64,000 nucleotides of DNA from positions 13,308,360 to 13,372,359 of the forward strand of contig CM021322.1 of the NCBI GenBank assembly GCA_010645155.1, read 5' to 3'. This DNA comes from Tigriopus japonicus (taxonomy: Eukaryota > Arthropoda > Copepoda > Harpacticoida > Harpacticidae). Positions within the stretch are counted from its first letter, which is position 1. Each line of letters starts with the position of its first letter. Shown piece after piece: positions 11,001 to 22,871 of the stretch. The position numbers were made by a program, and so were the translations under genes. A model generated the notes under the pieces. That model did not search any database. It had not been told where the DNA came from and saw nothing but the letters and a program-made list of their open reading frames with translations.

Positions 11001-13027
11001 GTTTTGTCAAATGCTGTCATTAGGATCAAAAGAGATTTAAATGAGTCTGAGGGTTCTGGGGAGCACGTGTTGATCAAAGCAAAAGTGAAATCACTTGACA
11101 TTACAGTGACATAGTCGCATTTATGGATGAAGAATATTTTTGGCTCCACAAAATTGACACAAAGGGGCTGAATGAAGGAAATTTCTTCCAATACTTTTTG
11201 GCGTCGTTTGCAAGAAGCAGCACAATGTTTGATAGGGCAAACAATCGATCAACCGCTCAAAGTTGAAATCTGGAAGCAAAGTAGGAGGAGGAGTAGGATT
11301 AATTTCCCAATAATTCCCTAAAGATAAAAGATAAGAAACGAAAGAGAATTGTCCAGTTTTGTCCTACTTCCATACTAACTTTGGCGTCCTGGGCGCAGCT
11401 AAGGAGTCGAGACGCAATGCTGTTACATAACGGTGTCTAAAACTCATTCATCACTACTCGTTAGTTTGTCAATATTGATATCAAAGTGACGCCCAAACAA
11501 AGTCAAAGTCCATGGATAATTAACTGATCTTGCACTTATCAGTAAACCACATGCACAGTGGCTTTCGCTCGCATCGTTTTCTCGCCTTCCCCAACGAGTA
11601 TAGGTAGCAACCTCCTCTTGCAAACTAACTATCGACTACCAAGAAGTTTACTTAAGATCACTTTGTTCTGGAAGCACCCAAATTCACTCAGAAAAAGTGA
11701 GGGAGTAGTAATGGGTCTGGGGGATTGGGGGAGCGAGGGAGAAGGAGTTTTATTTGACAATTTTCTGTTTCAACCGCAAATATTTGCCCTCTTTGATACG
11801 CTGAACTCCGTAGGTATGAGGAAGAGGAGAGACACTAATTTGAAAGAACGGAGTTTCCCAAAAATGCTCTTCAGAAATATTCCCCATTGAGATGCTTCTG
11901 TCTGGGGCATGGAACTTTAACGTTTTGGCATTCGTATGATTGGGCAAGACCTATTGGTGACAAAGGTGTGAGTGACCCAGGCGACTTAACAATCAGGGTT
12001 ATCGGTCTATCCAAAGGATCTGCAAAGAGCGAACTACTCAATGGATAATGGCAAGATCTCGCTTCCTACTCTTGTTTGACTAACGACGTTTGTTTAATGA
12101 GACTCTCTTTATCTTTTTGGTCGTTCTTCGATCAGGTACAGAGAGTGAAAACTTGCCGTTTCGAACCAAATCGGCCGAGGGTTGTTGTTTGCCCACTAGG
12201 TGGGGACTGGATCAAACTATCAACCATTCTATAATAATGACCAAAGTCTGTGGTGAGTGTGCCCCAAATATTGATGATGTTGATGACCATTCCCACCGCT
12301 CCCTGGACTTTTAAGTTGGTTGATGATGATTGGCCAAAATGCCACCGCACAAAACTCACAGTCAGCTCTGATCATGATTGTTGCCATTCCTATGACGACT
12401 ACTAGGTAGGATCAATGCCCATTCCAAGGTTCCAAATCCCCTCCGATCGACATACTCACTCATTGGTAGGTACATATCTACACTCATCGACGTAGTGTAG
12501 AGTACAAGAGTACATTGCATCCATCGAAGCATCCTCATACCTGCCTGCTGCTATCTAATGTTTGGAAAGCTGTCCAAGTGGCTGCTCTATGCTGTCTTGC
12601 ACAGCTTCGGGTTCGTAAGTCCGGGACTTCGCATTTATTGGACGCAGAAGTGAGAAGTGCGTTCTCTCAGGAGAGACGTTTTGAATTGCGATGTTATTGC
12701 ACGAGTCCATTACGACAGAAGACCAACAACCATCTGTAGGCTGATGAGGAGTCGTCCCACCATCATGGTTTGGACGGATGCAGGCCTGGAAAGTTGGCCA
12801 CTCAAGAGCACAGGACTACAACGACCATGGCGACCATGATAAGGAGATGGTGATGGTAGGCAAGTCTCCCTTCCCAGAACAGAGAAGCAACAGGAGAAAA
12901 ATGCAGAAGAAAAGGAATTCCATGCTGAAACGTCAGATGCCACGGATGGAATTCAAAGGCGATGAGCGGGGAGCTGCTAAGGGTGACGGAGGTTTACCAT
13001 AGCTTTAATCATTCGAGCTAGGCCTTG
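8058..13027. other. Intergenic DNA, no supported gene
   Basis: No domain, RNA gene or transposon is recognisable. One weak exon-like segment is 12136-12251 plus: a T-rich acceptor ending CAG, an open frame of about 38 codons, then GTGAGT. It has no supporting neighbour. A CCAA microsatellite lies at 10565-10586. Other open frames here are short and featureless. Confidence 0.55.
10565..10586. repeat. (CCAA)5 microsatellite
   Basis: Five tandem CCAA units plus CC. Confidence 0.95.
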
Positions 13028-13222
13028 ATGTTAAGCTTTATTCATGGATTGTTAGGTTTGTGGTTATTTACTCGAGGAATTTTAGAGCTGTGGGTAAGTG
13101 GACTGAGCATTGAGTTTACCCCGGGCATTGTCACTACTTTTCGGCTGACCATTTGTCTCTTTGGGCTAATTGCTCACGGGTTTGCGACTATTAATGGAAA
13201 GTCACCCTGCAGGAATGTGTAG
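13028..13222 (+). CDS. Small hydrophobic ORF, unrecognised
   Basis: A 64-codon frame from an ATG encodes two hydrophobic stretches: about residues 1-25 (beginning MLSFIHGLLGLWLF) and residues 43-58. This would suit a tiny two-pass membrane protein. Equally, the frame could be an exon ending at the strong donor GTAAGT after residue 22 (13094), leaving a signal-anchor-like first exon. I do not recognise the product, and a frame of this length is easily explained by chance. Confidence 0.2.
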   Translation: MLSFIHGLLGLWLFTRGILELWVSGLSIEFTPGIVTTFRLTICLFGLIAHGFATINGKSPCRNV

Positions 13223-14177
13223 CCTGAGAACCGTGGTTCAATGGCCTAATGGTTGTTGTATACAATACGATCAAGTGACTTTTAAGGCCAATCACTTCAG
13301 GTATGAGATGAGTAAGCAACTGCGATGAACTTGCCAAATCGAGAGGATTTGCTCCTCGCCACCTCAAGACGCAATTTCCAAGCCCCAAACTCAAAGCGCT
13401 CACAAGAAAGCCCCCAACTGACCAATTCTAGCCAACTGATTCACCAACCAAGGACTGACAACATCCAGTTGGCTTCCGTCGCCAAACTATCGTCGTTGTT
13501 TTAACTAGCGACTAAATTATCTTTTCCATTAAATTCTGGAGGCAATTAAGAAGAATGAAGAAAGCTCTCCTTTTAACTGCAGAAAGTTGTTGTTGCAGAC
13601 GTTATGATCCCACCACCACCTAGATTAACGTTGAACATGACGTTTAATTCTTAATGAAGTCTAGTCTGATCATCACGATCATATAAATCGTGGGACAAGA
13701 AAGGCAAGGTGAAGGAAGTCGCCTCGTTGAGCCCCGCCCCTCAATTTCTTTATGGTGGTGCTCTTTCTACCGGTCCACATGTCTTTCGTTCAGCGGTTAC
13801 CCCCACTGGTCTATAAATCACTTTATTAGTATCATAATCATCATCACCGGGATAGTTTTCCCCATAGTAGCAAAGCACATGGCTTGGACACACATTTATT
13901 TCAATTTAGCTGTGGCCAAATCATTCCTCCCCTCTCAAAATTGAGCAGCGTTTCAGCTTCAATGCCGCTCTACTCGTTTCTGTCAGATTTGGTGAACAAG
14001 ATATCCTAAAATTTTGAAAATGACCACTGATTCGAAAACCTGATTTGCATCCCAAGACTTGTGGAACCAGTCTTGTCTTTCTTTTTGATCCCGGATTGAT
14101 ACCAAAGCTCTCTCAGACACACCATTACTACTAACCAAGATTGCGCCAAGAAGCATCAACAGACACTCACTCTCCTC

Positions 14178-14204
14178 CTCGTCGTCGTCGTCATCATCAT
14201 CATC
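14178..14204. repeat. Compound (GTC)n(ATC)n microsatellite
   Basis: A run of GTC units passes directly into ATC units. Confidence 0.9.
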
Positions 14205-14275
14205 GGCACTACCACCTCTTCAACTCAGCCATCATTCCACTACTGGGCAGTAACTGGGAAAGGCGTCGACCGATC

Positions 14276-14330
14276 GACCAACCAATGGTCCAACCTACCA
14301 ACCTAACCAACCAACCAACCGACCGACCCA
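14276..14330. repeat. Imperfect CCAA/CCGA repeat tract
   Basis: CCAA-type units with substitutions (CCTA, CCGA) extend over about 55 bp. The motif matches the perfect array at 10565. Confidence 0.8.
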
Positions 14331-14787
14331 ACTGTCTACCCAGCCATCCAAGAACTCGCCTGTCAGAAACACCAGGGTCAAGAAACGACTGACAGATACC
14401 TTGTAAAACCTATATCCTCCACTAGTTCTGTCACTAAGGACTTGTGAACTCTAGGAAGGAGGGGAGGTTACATCTTAAGAACATCTTAATTGAAGAATTC
14501 TTTGATTTTGTAGCTTGGCCAAATTCGAGGCCTCAGGGTCGGCAATATAACGCAGTCAAATTAGCCATGTTTTAGAAGCCCCTGTCAAACTGTTGACATT
14601 CGACATACGTAACAATTTTCAGCCACCCTCGGTGATTTTGCTGACGTTATACTCGAACAAACCAGTTTCGCTTGACGTTTGAGCATCGTAATTGAAAGTG
14701 GACTCGGGGTCACTTTTTATCCCCTCGTCAGAATGATCCAGGCTCTTTCAGACATGGCGTGAGAGTGTGAGTGTGTTTGTTGGATAC

Positions 14788-14803
14788 AGAGAGAGAGAGA
14801 GAG
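14788..14803. repeat. (AG)8 microsatellite
   Basis: Eight tandem AG units. Confidence 0.9.
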
Positions 14804-15470
14804 TAAGACCAGACTGTACGGAAAGATGTTGAATTAATGTCTGGTTTGAATGATCGATTCCTTGGCACGGGTTTCAACCGAGGAACGCTGGAAGAGAAGC
14901 CATTTGACCGCCATTGGCTAATGAATGTGTGTGCTTTCGAAGACGGATATGAATGCCAGTCATGAGATTTGTCTGGCGTGATGACCACTCTTGTCTAGCG
15001 AATCAGCATATTTCTGTTCGCAAAATTATAGTCTCAAGTTGCCCAAAAAACGTTGATTGGCGCTTTCCTTGGACTGTTTGACGTGTGAAGCACGGACTTG
15101 GACCGGAGTTTCATTTTTGTGGGCCTACTTCACATGTGCGACATCTCTGGAACAAAAATGACACCACATACGTACACAATACGCAACGAGCTTTTCGCAA
15201 GATCGATCGAAGTAAAGGTTGTTCATACTTTTCGCACTTTGCAGCCTGTGTTTTTATTTGCCACAAATGTGAGACTTTTGTGGTGAAGCCCTATCCTCCA
15301 AAGCCGATTTGTACTTCCATTTTCACTCAAGATGCAATTGATTCGTTTGTCTTTTCTGTACGTTTTTCATTCAATTTTACGTAGTGGATTCACACAGGTT
15401 GATTGGTGGAGGAGATTGGAGCTTTAAGTTGACGGGTGGGCCTTTATTTGCCTTGGTTCTCTTCAAAACG

Positions 15471-15495
15471 TTGTTGTTATTGTTGTTGTTGTTGT
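15471..15495. repeat. (TTG)n microsatellite, interrupted
   Basis: TTG units with one TTA interruption. Confidence 0.9.
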
Positions 15496-15910
15496 CGGTG
15501 TTGTTGAGCCTTTGAGAAAATCGCCGTCGAACAGCCCGATATGAGATGCAATTCGGAACAGATGTTTTGCTTTGAAGAAAATGAAGACAAACCATTCAAA
15601 ACACGCAGGAACAAAAACGTCGGACAAAAAGGTATCGTAGGTCGTCGAAGAAAATGGAATCTCATTTGGTCGAGCGAGGAGGAACACTACTGTGCTGCCC
15701 TCGGTTTGATTAGCCCAAGGCAGAGAAGATGAATCGTCAGGACTAACGAGGCAATTTGGAACTTGTCATTTTTAATCATTCCAATTCCCGACTGAAATCG
15801 TACACTCGGATCGAATGGGGGTAGAAAAAAAAGGTGGCAATGTCCTCAAGGAATGAGAGAATAAAGGTTATTTATCAGGCTAACTTGAATTTGCATGGAA
15901 TCCTAAAGTA

Positions 15911-15936
15911 CAGTATGGCTCACGAATTTTTGCACT
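15911..15936 (+). repeat. Left terminal inverted repeat of the mariner-type element
   Basis: This 26-bp end matches the reverse complement of 17188-17213 without mismatch and abuts the left TA. Confidence 0.95.
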
Positions 15937-16041
15937 CGACTTCAAATTGAGATTTTGTGAAAACGGGCACCCTGAGATGCATGATTTTTCAATATATTCT
16001 AGATTTGACATTGTTTTTTAGACAGACAAAATATTAAAGTC

Positions 16042-17094
16042 ATGGCTTCAAAACAGACTACAATGGAGGGCCGGAAAGCCATGTTCATGGCAGGCCTGGC
16101 GCGCAGACTGAGCCTGGAGGAGGCAAGAAAAGAGGCCTGAATCAGTCGCCGAACAGCGTATTACTACAAAAAATCACCCACATCACCCCGAAAGACCTAC
16201 CATCAAAGGCCCCAAGTGGTAACTGGAGATATCAGGCGCAAGTTGATGTACAGCTTCAAAAACCACCCAGAGAGATCCTTCCGTGAGGTCGCCAGGAAGT
16301 TGGGCATATCCAAGGACACAGTTCGGAGATTTGCGAATGCAAAAGGATTCAAATCTGTGGCAAGAAGGAAGATGCCTTTGGAGACACAAGCCATCACCAA
16401 TAGGCGTTTGGTCAAGGCCTCTAAGGCCATTGCACAACTCAAAAAAGGTCGACATGGGCTCCCCCTCATCTTCTCCGACGAAAAAATCTTCGTGGTGGAC
16501 CGCTTGTCTAACAGTCGACATGACAGACTTGTCATTCAAGGAACCTTCAAAAATCCTACTGGTCCGAATGCTTCCAAGGTCAATGCCATCAAGTTCAGCT
16601 TCAAAACCAAACATCCAGCCCAGGTGATGATGCTAGGAGTCGTCAGAGAAGATGGAGGGAAGTGTCCTCCAATTTTCGTCCCACATGGAGAGACCCTCAA
16701 TGCCGAAGGATACATCAAACTATTGAAGAAGGTCAAGTTGTGGGCTGATTCCAGGTATGGAAAGGGTGGATATATATTCACTCAAGATGGTGCACGCCCT
16801 CATACCGCCCAATTGACAACCAATTGGCTGGAGGCCAACATGCCTGGATATTGGGGTCCGGACAAGTGGCCCCCTAACTCCCCCCATATCAACCCTTTGG
16901 ACAAGGCTATTTGGGCTTATTTGCAGTCAAGGGTGAATTCAACTAGCCATCCAAGTGTCAACAGTCTTAAGAAGGCCATAAAAAAGCAGTGGAGCCATAT
17001 GCCAGAGGAGAATGTCCGCTCCTGGTGTCAACATTTTCGCCAAGATCTAGAATCCTTGGTCAACAATCAAGGATCTTTACTAAAACAAAATTGA
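16042..17094 (+). pseudogene. Tc1/mariner DD37D transposase, one nonsense codon
   Basis: The frame from the ATG at 16042 to the TGA at 17092 would be 350 codons but is broken by TGA at codon 33 (16138-16140), one base from the GGA expected. Downstream the frame stays open. An HTH-like segment (REVARKLGISKDTVRRF) lies around residues 76-91. The catalytic triad is D146 (FSDEKIF), D249 (TQDGARPH) and D287 (NPLDKAIW), with 37 residues between the last two. The usual SPD before the third Asp reads SPH (residue 282). Reinitiation downstream of the stop would lose the first 32 residues but keep most of the DNA-binding domain, so residual activity cannot be excluded. The function in intact relatives is excision and TA-targeted reinsertion. 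Confidence 0.9.
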
Positions 17095-17187
17095 CAATTC
17101 AACCCCTAGGCATGGCCTTGTCATGAAATTTTTCCAATAAATATGTTTCCTCTCTCCCTACAGAAGGTTATTAAGTCAGTCCGGAAA

Positions 17188-17213
17188 AGTGCAAAAATTC
17201 GTGAGCCATACTG
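17188..17213 (-). repeat. Right terminal inverted repeat of the mariner-type element
   Basis: This 26-bp end matches the left end in inverted orientation and is followed by TA at 17214-17215. Confidence 0.95.
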
Positions 17214-17215
17214 TA

Positions 17216-18934
17216 GACATCATTAATCATGAACCATTTATTGCATGCATCATTGCCATCAGGTTTTCATTATTAAGATGAATGATGTTCAATTGCCTAG
17301 AAGACATTCCCCTCGCCAAACCAAGAGCTCTTCACAAATCAAGTTGACCCATCATCTCTCTCCAGAAGCTCCTGTTTCCAAAGGTCCGCCAATCAACCCT
17401 TTCATTGCAGAGCTCTGGCGTAGTTTGACCTGGGATTTGTTGTAAAATTGAGCTCCAATGCCCACCTCTAAGATAAGTCATCATGAGTGAGGCCCTGTCT
17501 AGTCTAGTTCGAGCTCTCTCATCATGCCAATTCCAAAAAACTGATGCACTTCTTTCTCCCCTTTACTTTCTGCCATCTGCCTTTGTTTGGCGTGGTTGAA
17601 TGGAAATGCCTTGCCGAAACCTTCAAATTTAGCCTGGCCAGAGTTACCAACTCTAAACGAGTCCTAATTATTTGCCACATGCCCAAACCCGACGAACACT
17701 TCATCAATCAGCCATTTCATCTTTTCCTCGCCATTCCAGACCAAATGAAGAAAGTTTCCAAGCCAGCTTGGTGACATCCATCCACGACCATTGATACCAA
17801 CTATCACCGACATTCTTTTTTGTTTGTCGCTTGAAGCGAGTTTTTTTTCGTCTTCGCTTCGTATTATCTGAAAGTACAATTTGCGGCTATTGGTAATTTT
17901 GATCGACTCTCTGCGAAAACCTCGCTCGGTTTGGCCGTCATCGTTTCGATATTTCGAGCGAGCACTATCACGTTGAACATACGGTTTTTATTCGACTCTG
18001 TCGGTTCTCTACCCGAGGCCCTACGTGTTATGGCATGCAAAAATGTGGCTGCTCTTTTCTTCTTCGATCCACCACCGTTGGTTGGTTGTGTGGTTGTGTG
18101 GCTACTGACTCCATGACTACTTCAAACAAGGTTGGTTCCAGTAGTGAAATAAGGAGGTGTATTAGGTCGTCTGCGGGCGTAATTGGGGCATTTGAGAGAG
18201 ATCATTTCAGTGGACGATGATGATTACCTCGACCAGGACGATGATGATGAGAGATGGTTGGGAACGGTTTTGGACAGTTTTCCTTCAGCCAGAGCGTGCA
18301 GGCCCAAGTATTTGGAAACCTAAACCTGCTTCTGGAATGTCAAGCTTGTCCAGTTCAACAATCACCCTAGGCATGAAGTTAGTTGGGGTCAGAAGTAAGA
18401 ACAGGAGGGAAGAAGGAGGAGGCTGAATAAGTGCTTGGAAACCGCTTCGAAAGAGACTTATCGGCCTACTACGTTTGGATGAAGCAATTTTCCATCGTCT
18501 CTTCGGGACTTGTCTCCATTTGTCACCCAGAAGTACGTCGTCTATACGTACAGGTGAACTCGACTCGACGCGGACCCGGTTTACAACTTGCCTTCGGATT
18601 CTCCTCGGTTCTCAGAATTCCGCCCCAGCTTGGATCCATCCAACTAGGGTCAACAAACAATGGTTCCCGTCACCGATGCCGACCACGCACGAGTTGTTAG
18701 TAGAAATGTTTTGACTTGAATCCATTCAAAATTACAACTTAATCTTGAACTATTTGAATTGGCTTGAGGCGGTAATCCTCCTTCTGTTCCTCCGCCTTCT
18801 TCTCCTTCTGCCTTGCTTACTGACTGAGCTGACGGACTTGAGTGGCTAGCTAACTATGAGAGGGCTTCTCTTTCGCACCTGGAGTCGTCATCTACCATCC
18901 ACCATTTATTCGAGATTTCAAAATAATACTTACC
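17216..18934. other. Intergenic DNA, no supported gene
   Basis: No domain, RNA gene or repeat array is recognised. Open frames are short and featureless on both strands. Confidence 0.55.
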
Positions 18935-19045
18935 TTCAATAAACTGCTGGCCATTCAGCGATGTGCTTCGCCAACTTAGCTCACACCAACGGAGTTTTGC
19001 CCCCTTCGCGATATCAACATGCCCCATCTCATCCAGAAGGAACAT
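18935..19045 (-). CDS. Candidate first coding exon, unrecognised
   Basis: On the minus strand an ATG (19043-19045) opens 37 codons beginning MFLLDEMGHVDIAKGAK. They run without a stop into a near-perfect 5' splice site, GAAG followed by GTAAGT (donor at 18933-18934). Residue composition is protein-like and hydrophilic. No family is recognised and no partner exon is assigned, so this could be chance. Confidence 0.3.
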
Positions 19046-20169
19046 CTCTGACTAAGCGGGGAGCTTTTCCCTCTGGTACCCCCCCAATTCTATCCACTTC
19101 ATCTTCTCTTTAATGCAATCATGCCTGGAGGCTCGGAGTTTCCAATCCAAAGTGAGTCAGCACTATTTGTTATCAAGATTCAGAGCATACTTTCGGGTCT
19201 GGTCATCATCTTCAACATCATCCTCTTCATGTGCGAGCACCACAAAAAATGCCTCTGGATCCTCTTAAACATGAGCAGGAGCCCCCAAAACAAACCCCAC
19301 AATTACTTTCCGCGTTGTTTCTGTTCTTGGTGGGTACTCGAATTAAACATGGAATGGTCAAAAACTGGGACAGAAGCCAAAGGAGGTGCCAACTCTTGCT
19401 GTGGAGACGACAAATCTGGCGACAATCAGGAATAATCCTGTCTGGTCTGAACATTTGGAAGCTCCCCAAGGGCTTACTTACTACATTGGCCTCACTTTTC
19501 TTTCTCGATTCAGATTCGCTCAGAATTGACCTGATTGTTATAATGGTTGGCGTCGTCGTCTTCATTTTCTATTCGAAAGCATGTCAGGATTTTTTGTCCA
19601 TACAGCTTGTGAAAACTCTGACAAAGCTTGATTGGTAGAGATCCATAACCTAGGCAACGTTCATGCACTCGCGTACGGTTATATTTAGACAGAAGAGCTT
19701 GACATGGAAATGGTCTGGGGTCTTCTATTGTGTTTCTGCTCCCAAATCCCTTTCTTCGTGTCAGAGGGGCTTTTTTCAATTCACAATCACACATTCTCTC
19801 TCTCTCTCTTTCTATAGATATACAGAATGTACGTACTGGAAGCAGAGCACTGTAGTGTGTGGACAGCAAAGACATGTACGCAAGTTCTATTGAACCTCGA
19901 TCCACCGACCCTTTGTCCCGACATTCGCGTTCCAACATGCAATCAAATGTCATTCCACATACCAACTTGACCAGGCTTAATTACAAAAAAAATCGGGAGT
20001 GAGAAACCTTTCACCACGAGAACTGGCTGATCTCTTTTTGGAAACAAACCTGATTTCCTTTTGATCTCACGTAACCAGAATTCCAGTAATCATTGGAGGT
20101 TCTCTCGCTCTCAAGCATTAGGTCTGTTGGGTAAAGCTTTGGGACTCTTGTGATTTCCATAAGGAATAG
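19046..20169. other. Intergenic or intronic DNA, no supported gene
   Basis: It holds a TC microsatellite at 19795-19809 and short featureless frames. A ten-codon ATG frame at 19121 runs into GTGAGT but is too short to call. Confidence 0.5.
19795..19809. repeat. (TC)n microsatellite
   Basis: Tandem TC units, about 15 bp. Confidence 0.9.
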
Positions 20170-20375
20170 GTGGGAAAATTGAAAGCCGTGATGCATCAAG
20201 TGGACAAAAACGCGGTCGATACGCAAACCCTCGACCGACTTGTTGCTCATCGTTTGCCTCAGGGAGCAGATGTCCCACAATGGGACGCCTATATTCTGGA
20301 CAACCTACCCCAAGGTTCGAGGGAGAGTGTGGACAATGGTATGGGAACCATTGACGAGGATCTTTGGGAAGAAAA
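20170..20375 (+). CDS. Candidate internal exon, unrecognised
   Basis: The segment begins after an AATAG acceptor (AG at 20168-20169), stays open for about 69 codons and can end at the donor GTACGT (20376) or earlier at GTATGG. The translation is evenly mixed and acidic-polar (for example DKNAVDTQTLDRLVAHRLPQ, then IDEDLWEEK), which looks like a soluble protein rather than random sequence. I do not recognise the family. The acceptor has a poor pyrimidine tract. Confidence 0.35.
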
Positions 20376-22863
20376 GTACGTACGTCTATGTAGTATGCGT
20401 GTGTGACACGTCGACTACCTTGGCAATGGCCGGAAAGGATTCATATATAGATTAGTGACTCGTCGCTTTTGATTGTCGGTAGACTGATTTCCAAAAGCCG
20501 TTCGGTTCGTTCTTTTACTTTTGCGTTTGGGATGGTTGAGTAATGAATAGCCGAGAGATTCTCTATGGCCCATTTTTCGAGGAGGCCAAATTTATCTTCA
20601 CTTATATTTTAGGTTGGCTGTTGTATGGTTGTAACAACATTGGCGGAAAAGAGTTTTTGCCCCGTTCAGAGTCGGTGTGTCACGTTTATGAGGTTAGATT
20701 TTGGGAGGGACCCGTCTGTCTAACAAGAACCTTTTGAAAGGTGTCAGTATCGCTTTTGCTCGAAACAAACGTATGATCTACCTAGAGCAAATTTTTTTCT
20801 CAAGCAATGTGTGATCATGCAAATTGGCTTTTCAACAATGTGATCATGTTTTATGACTGCAGTTACACAGGGGGAATGTAGGAAACCATTGCTGGCAAAT
20901 GGAATCTTAATAAAAAAAGTGATTTTTACGATACTACGCCTTGTTATCTCATGAGGTGTAGAATTGCTTTCGGGCTGGAAGGGGAAAAGTGATGGATTCA
21001 ATTTTACCTCCGAAACAGGGATTATTTGATCCCCAGAGAGGATTCCTCTGATCAATCGCTCGCTAGGTTTTTACCTCTTTTGAAGTATCCATTGTAAATT
21101 ATTCAATTGAAACTTCAAGATTGAAATTCAAGAGATTAGAGACAGATCACGAAAAAATTAGATTTAATACTTAAATTTCTGGACCACGAGGTAAGAGGTG
21201 AGTAATAAAAAAGTAAAAACGTAACCTTAACTCACCGCAACGCCCTCTGGAGTCCCCATGTCGATCCAATTTGGCAAGAACGCTATGCGTTGACATGAGA
21301 TAGTTGCAAATAAAGCGAGCGGTAGGTGACTGGAACTAATGCGATGGGAGGTTTCTTCTGTTTCCTCTCTACTACTACTTCTGCTTTTTCTGGCCCCACA
21401 ATGAAGGCTTACGTTTGTTTCCACCCAGATGTTATTTCTAGCATTGTGAAAAAGCGATCGTTATCATGAGCCGTGTTATATTTTACGTCCAAGATACATT
21501 CCACCTCTTTAAAGCGTAGTCGATGAGAAGGCAGTCCAGTGTTCCAGACTCGTTAAAGGAAATCGTGCTTTTGTACAATCCGGTAAAGCCAAGCAAACTC
21601 GGCTCCTCCATCCATTCGAGAATGCGGAGGGTGAAAGTCACTCATTCTCCAGTTCAATGATACTTAGACGGAACAAGACCCTTGGGTGGAAATTGGAAGA
21701 AGCACAATTCGAGGGTGAGAAACTAGCTACAGTGGCCAAAAGCCAAAATTGTTCCTCTGTTGCTCAGCCAAAAATCGGTGTTCAACTCAAAGATAACTCC
21801 AGATACCATCCAGAGCTCAATTCAGGCTGAAGGATAAGGGCTTGACAGACATCATTGCAAATTTATCACCATGATGGTTTCCTCGTGACAATGGACTTGA
21901 TTAGGGTTGGAAGGAGGGGAAAACTCTCATCTACCTTTGGCCTCGACTATTGGTGGGTCAGGTCAGTTGACAATCGAGAAGACTTTGGGGGAGGGGATGA
22001 GGAAACAGGAAAGTTCAACAAGAATACATCTCGTTCGTTTCATCCTGGCCCTGCGGGGGTTTGTTTTGATTCCCGGGGGAGATTAATCTAAACTTCTAAA
22101 CAATGACCAAAAACTGAGAACTGCTGAGCTGCCTCTCAAGCCAACACCGTTGTCTTCTTTTGCTCCTTTACTCTTCTCGTAATTCATTCCCTGCTTTTTT
22201 AGGGACATGTCACGAACACTGTCTTCTCACACTTCGAGATATCACCCAGCCCAGGTCCAACTACTTTTTTTCCAAAGCAAAGGAAACGAGGGAATACCCC
22301 CACCCTGGAAATTGGTGATATGGACTTGCGTTTTCCACCTCATTCAAAATATCGCTCTCTCAGGTTTCAAATATTCCTCCCCTGTTCTCGTCTAGGAAGC
22401 TTTGAGCGAAAAAGAAAAACAATAAAAATCCAATTAGAAAACAATTGAACGTCTCCATATATCAAATAGCTCTTTGACTGGTAAAATAAAAATCCAATGC
22501 ACAATGCCGTTTTCAGGCTTTTTTTATTCAATGCATAGAAACATCACGTTTCTGCGTCGAAATATTCCAACCTTCTTTTACCACGACCCTTCAGGCAAGT
22601 CTCTTTTATTTTTGTTTCATAAACGTTTTTTTGGAAACTTCTGTGTAAACAGCCATTTCACAAAAACGCTGAAACAACGCTTTTGACAACGCACACCAAT
22701 ATCGTTAACTTTTCAGGCATTTTTACTCCCTCCATTAGGGAACACTTGATAGTAATTTAGTGTATACGTAATGTACAGAGACAAGAACACACGTCTCAGC
22801 TCAATTTTCCTGTCGTTTTCACGGAGAAAAGCATCGTCTTCGTTGTTAATTGACATTAACGGG
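20376..22863. other. Intergenic DNA, no supported gene
   Basis: No domain or repeat array is recognised. It ends at the target duplication of the long-arm inverted-repeat element. Confidence 0.55.
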
Positions 22864-22871
22864 ACAAAAGG
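22864..22871 (+). repeat. Left 8-bp target duplication ACAAAAGG
   Basis: Identical to 26248-26255 on the other side of the element, in the same orientation. Confidence 0.9.

Larger units (their letters stand above)
13223..15910. other. Intergenic DNA with microsatellites, no supported gene
   Basis: The sequence holds GTC/ATC, CCAA-like, GA and GTT tracts but no frame with a recognisable domain. Its right edge is the TA target site of the mariner-type element. Confidence 0.6.
15911..17213 (+). mobile_element. Tc1/mariner-type DD37D transposon, 1303 bp
   Basis: The element has perfect 26-bp terminal inverted repeats beginning CAGTATGGCTCACGAATTTT, and is flanked by TA at 15909-15910 and 17214-17215, the target duplication of the IS630-Tc1-mariner superfamily. 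It contains one transposase frame, an AATAAA near 17138, and nothing else. Length, end sequence, TA duplication and the 37-residue spacing between the second and third catalytic Asp place it with the DD37D (maT-like) group. The ends are intact, but the transposase carries one stop codon, so this copy is probably non-autonomous. Identical ends and a single lesion suggest recent insertion. Confidence 0.95.

Noticed and set aside
16183..16614. 143-codon minus-strand frame in the mariner-type element
   Set aside because: Antisense of the transposase. No family resemblance.
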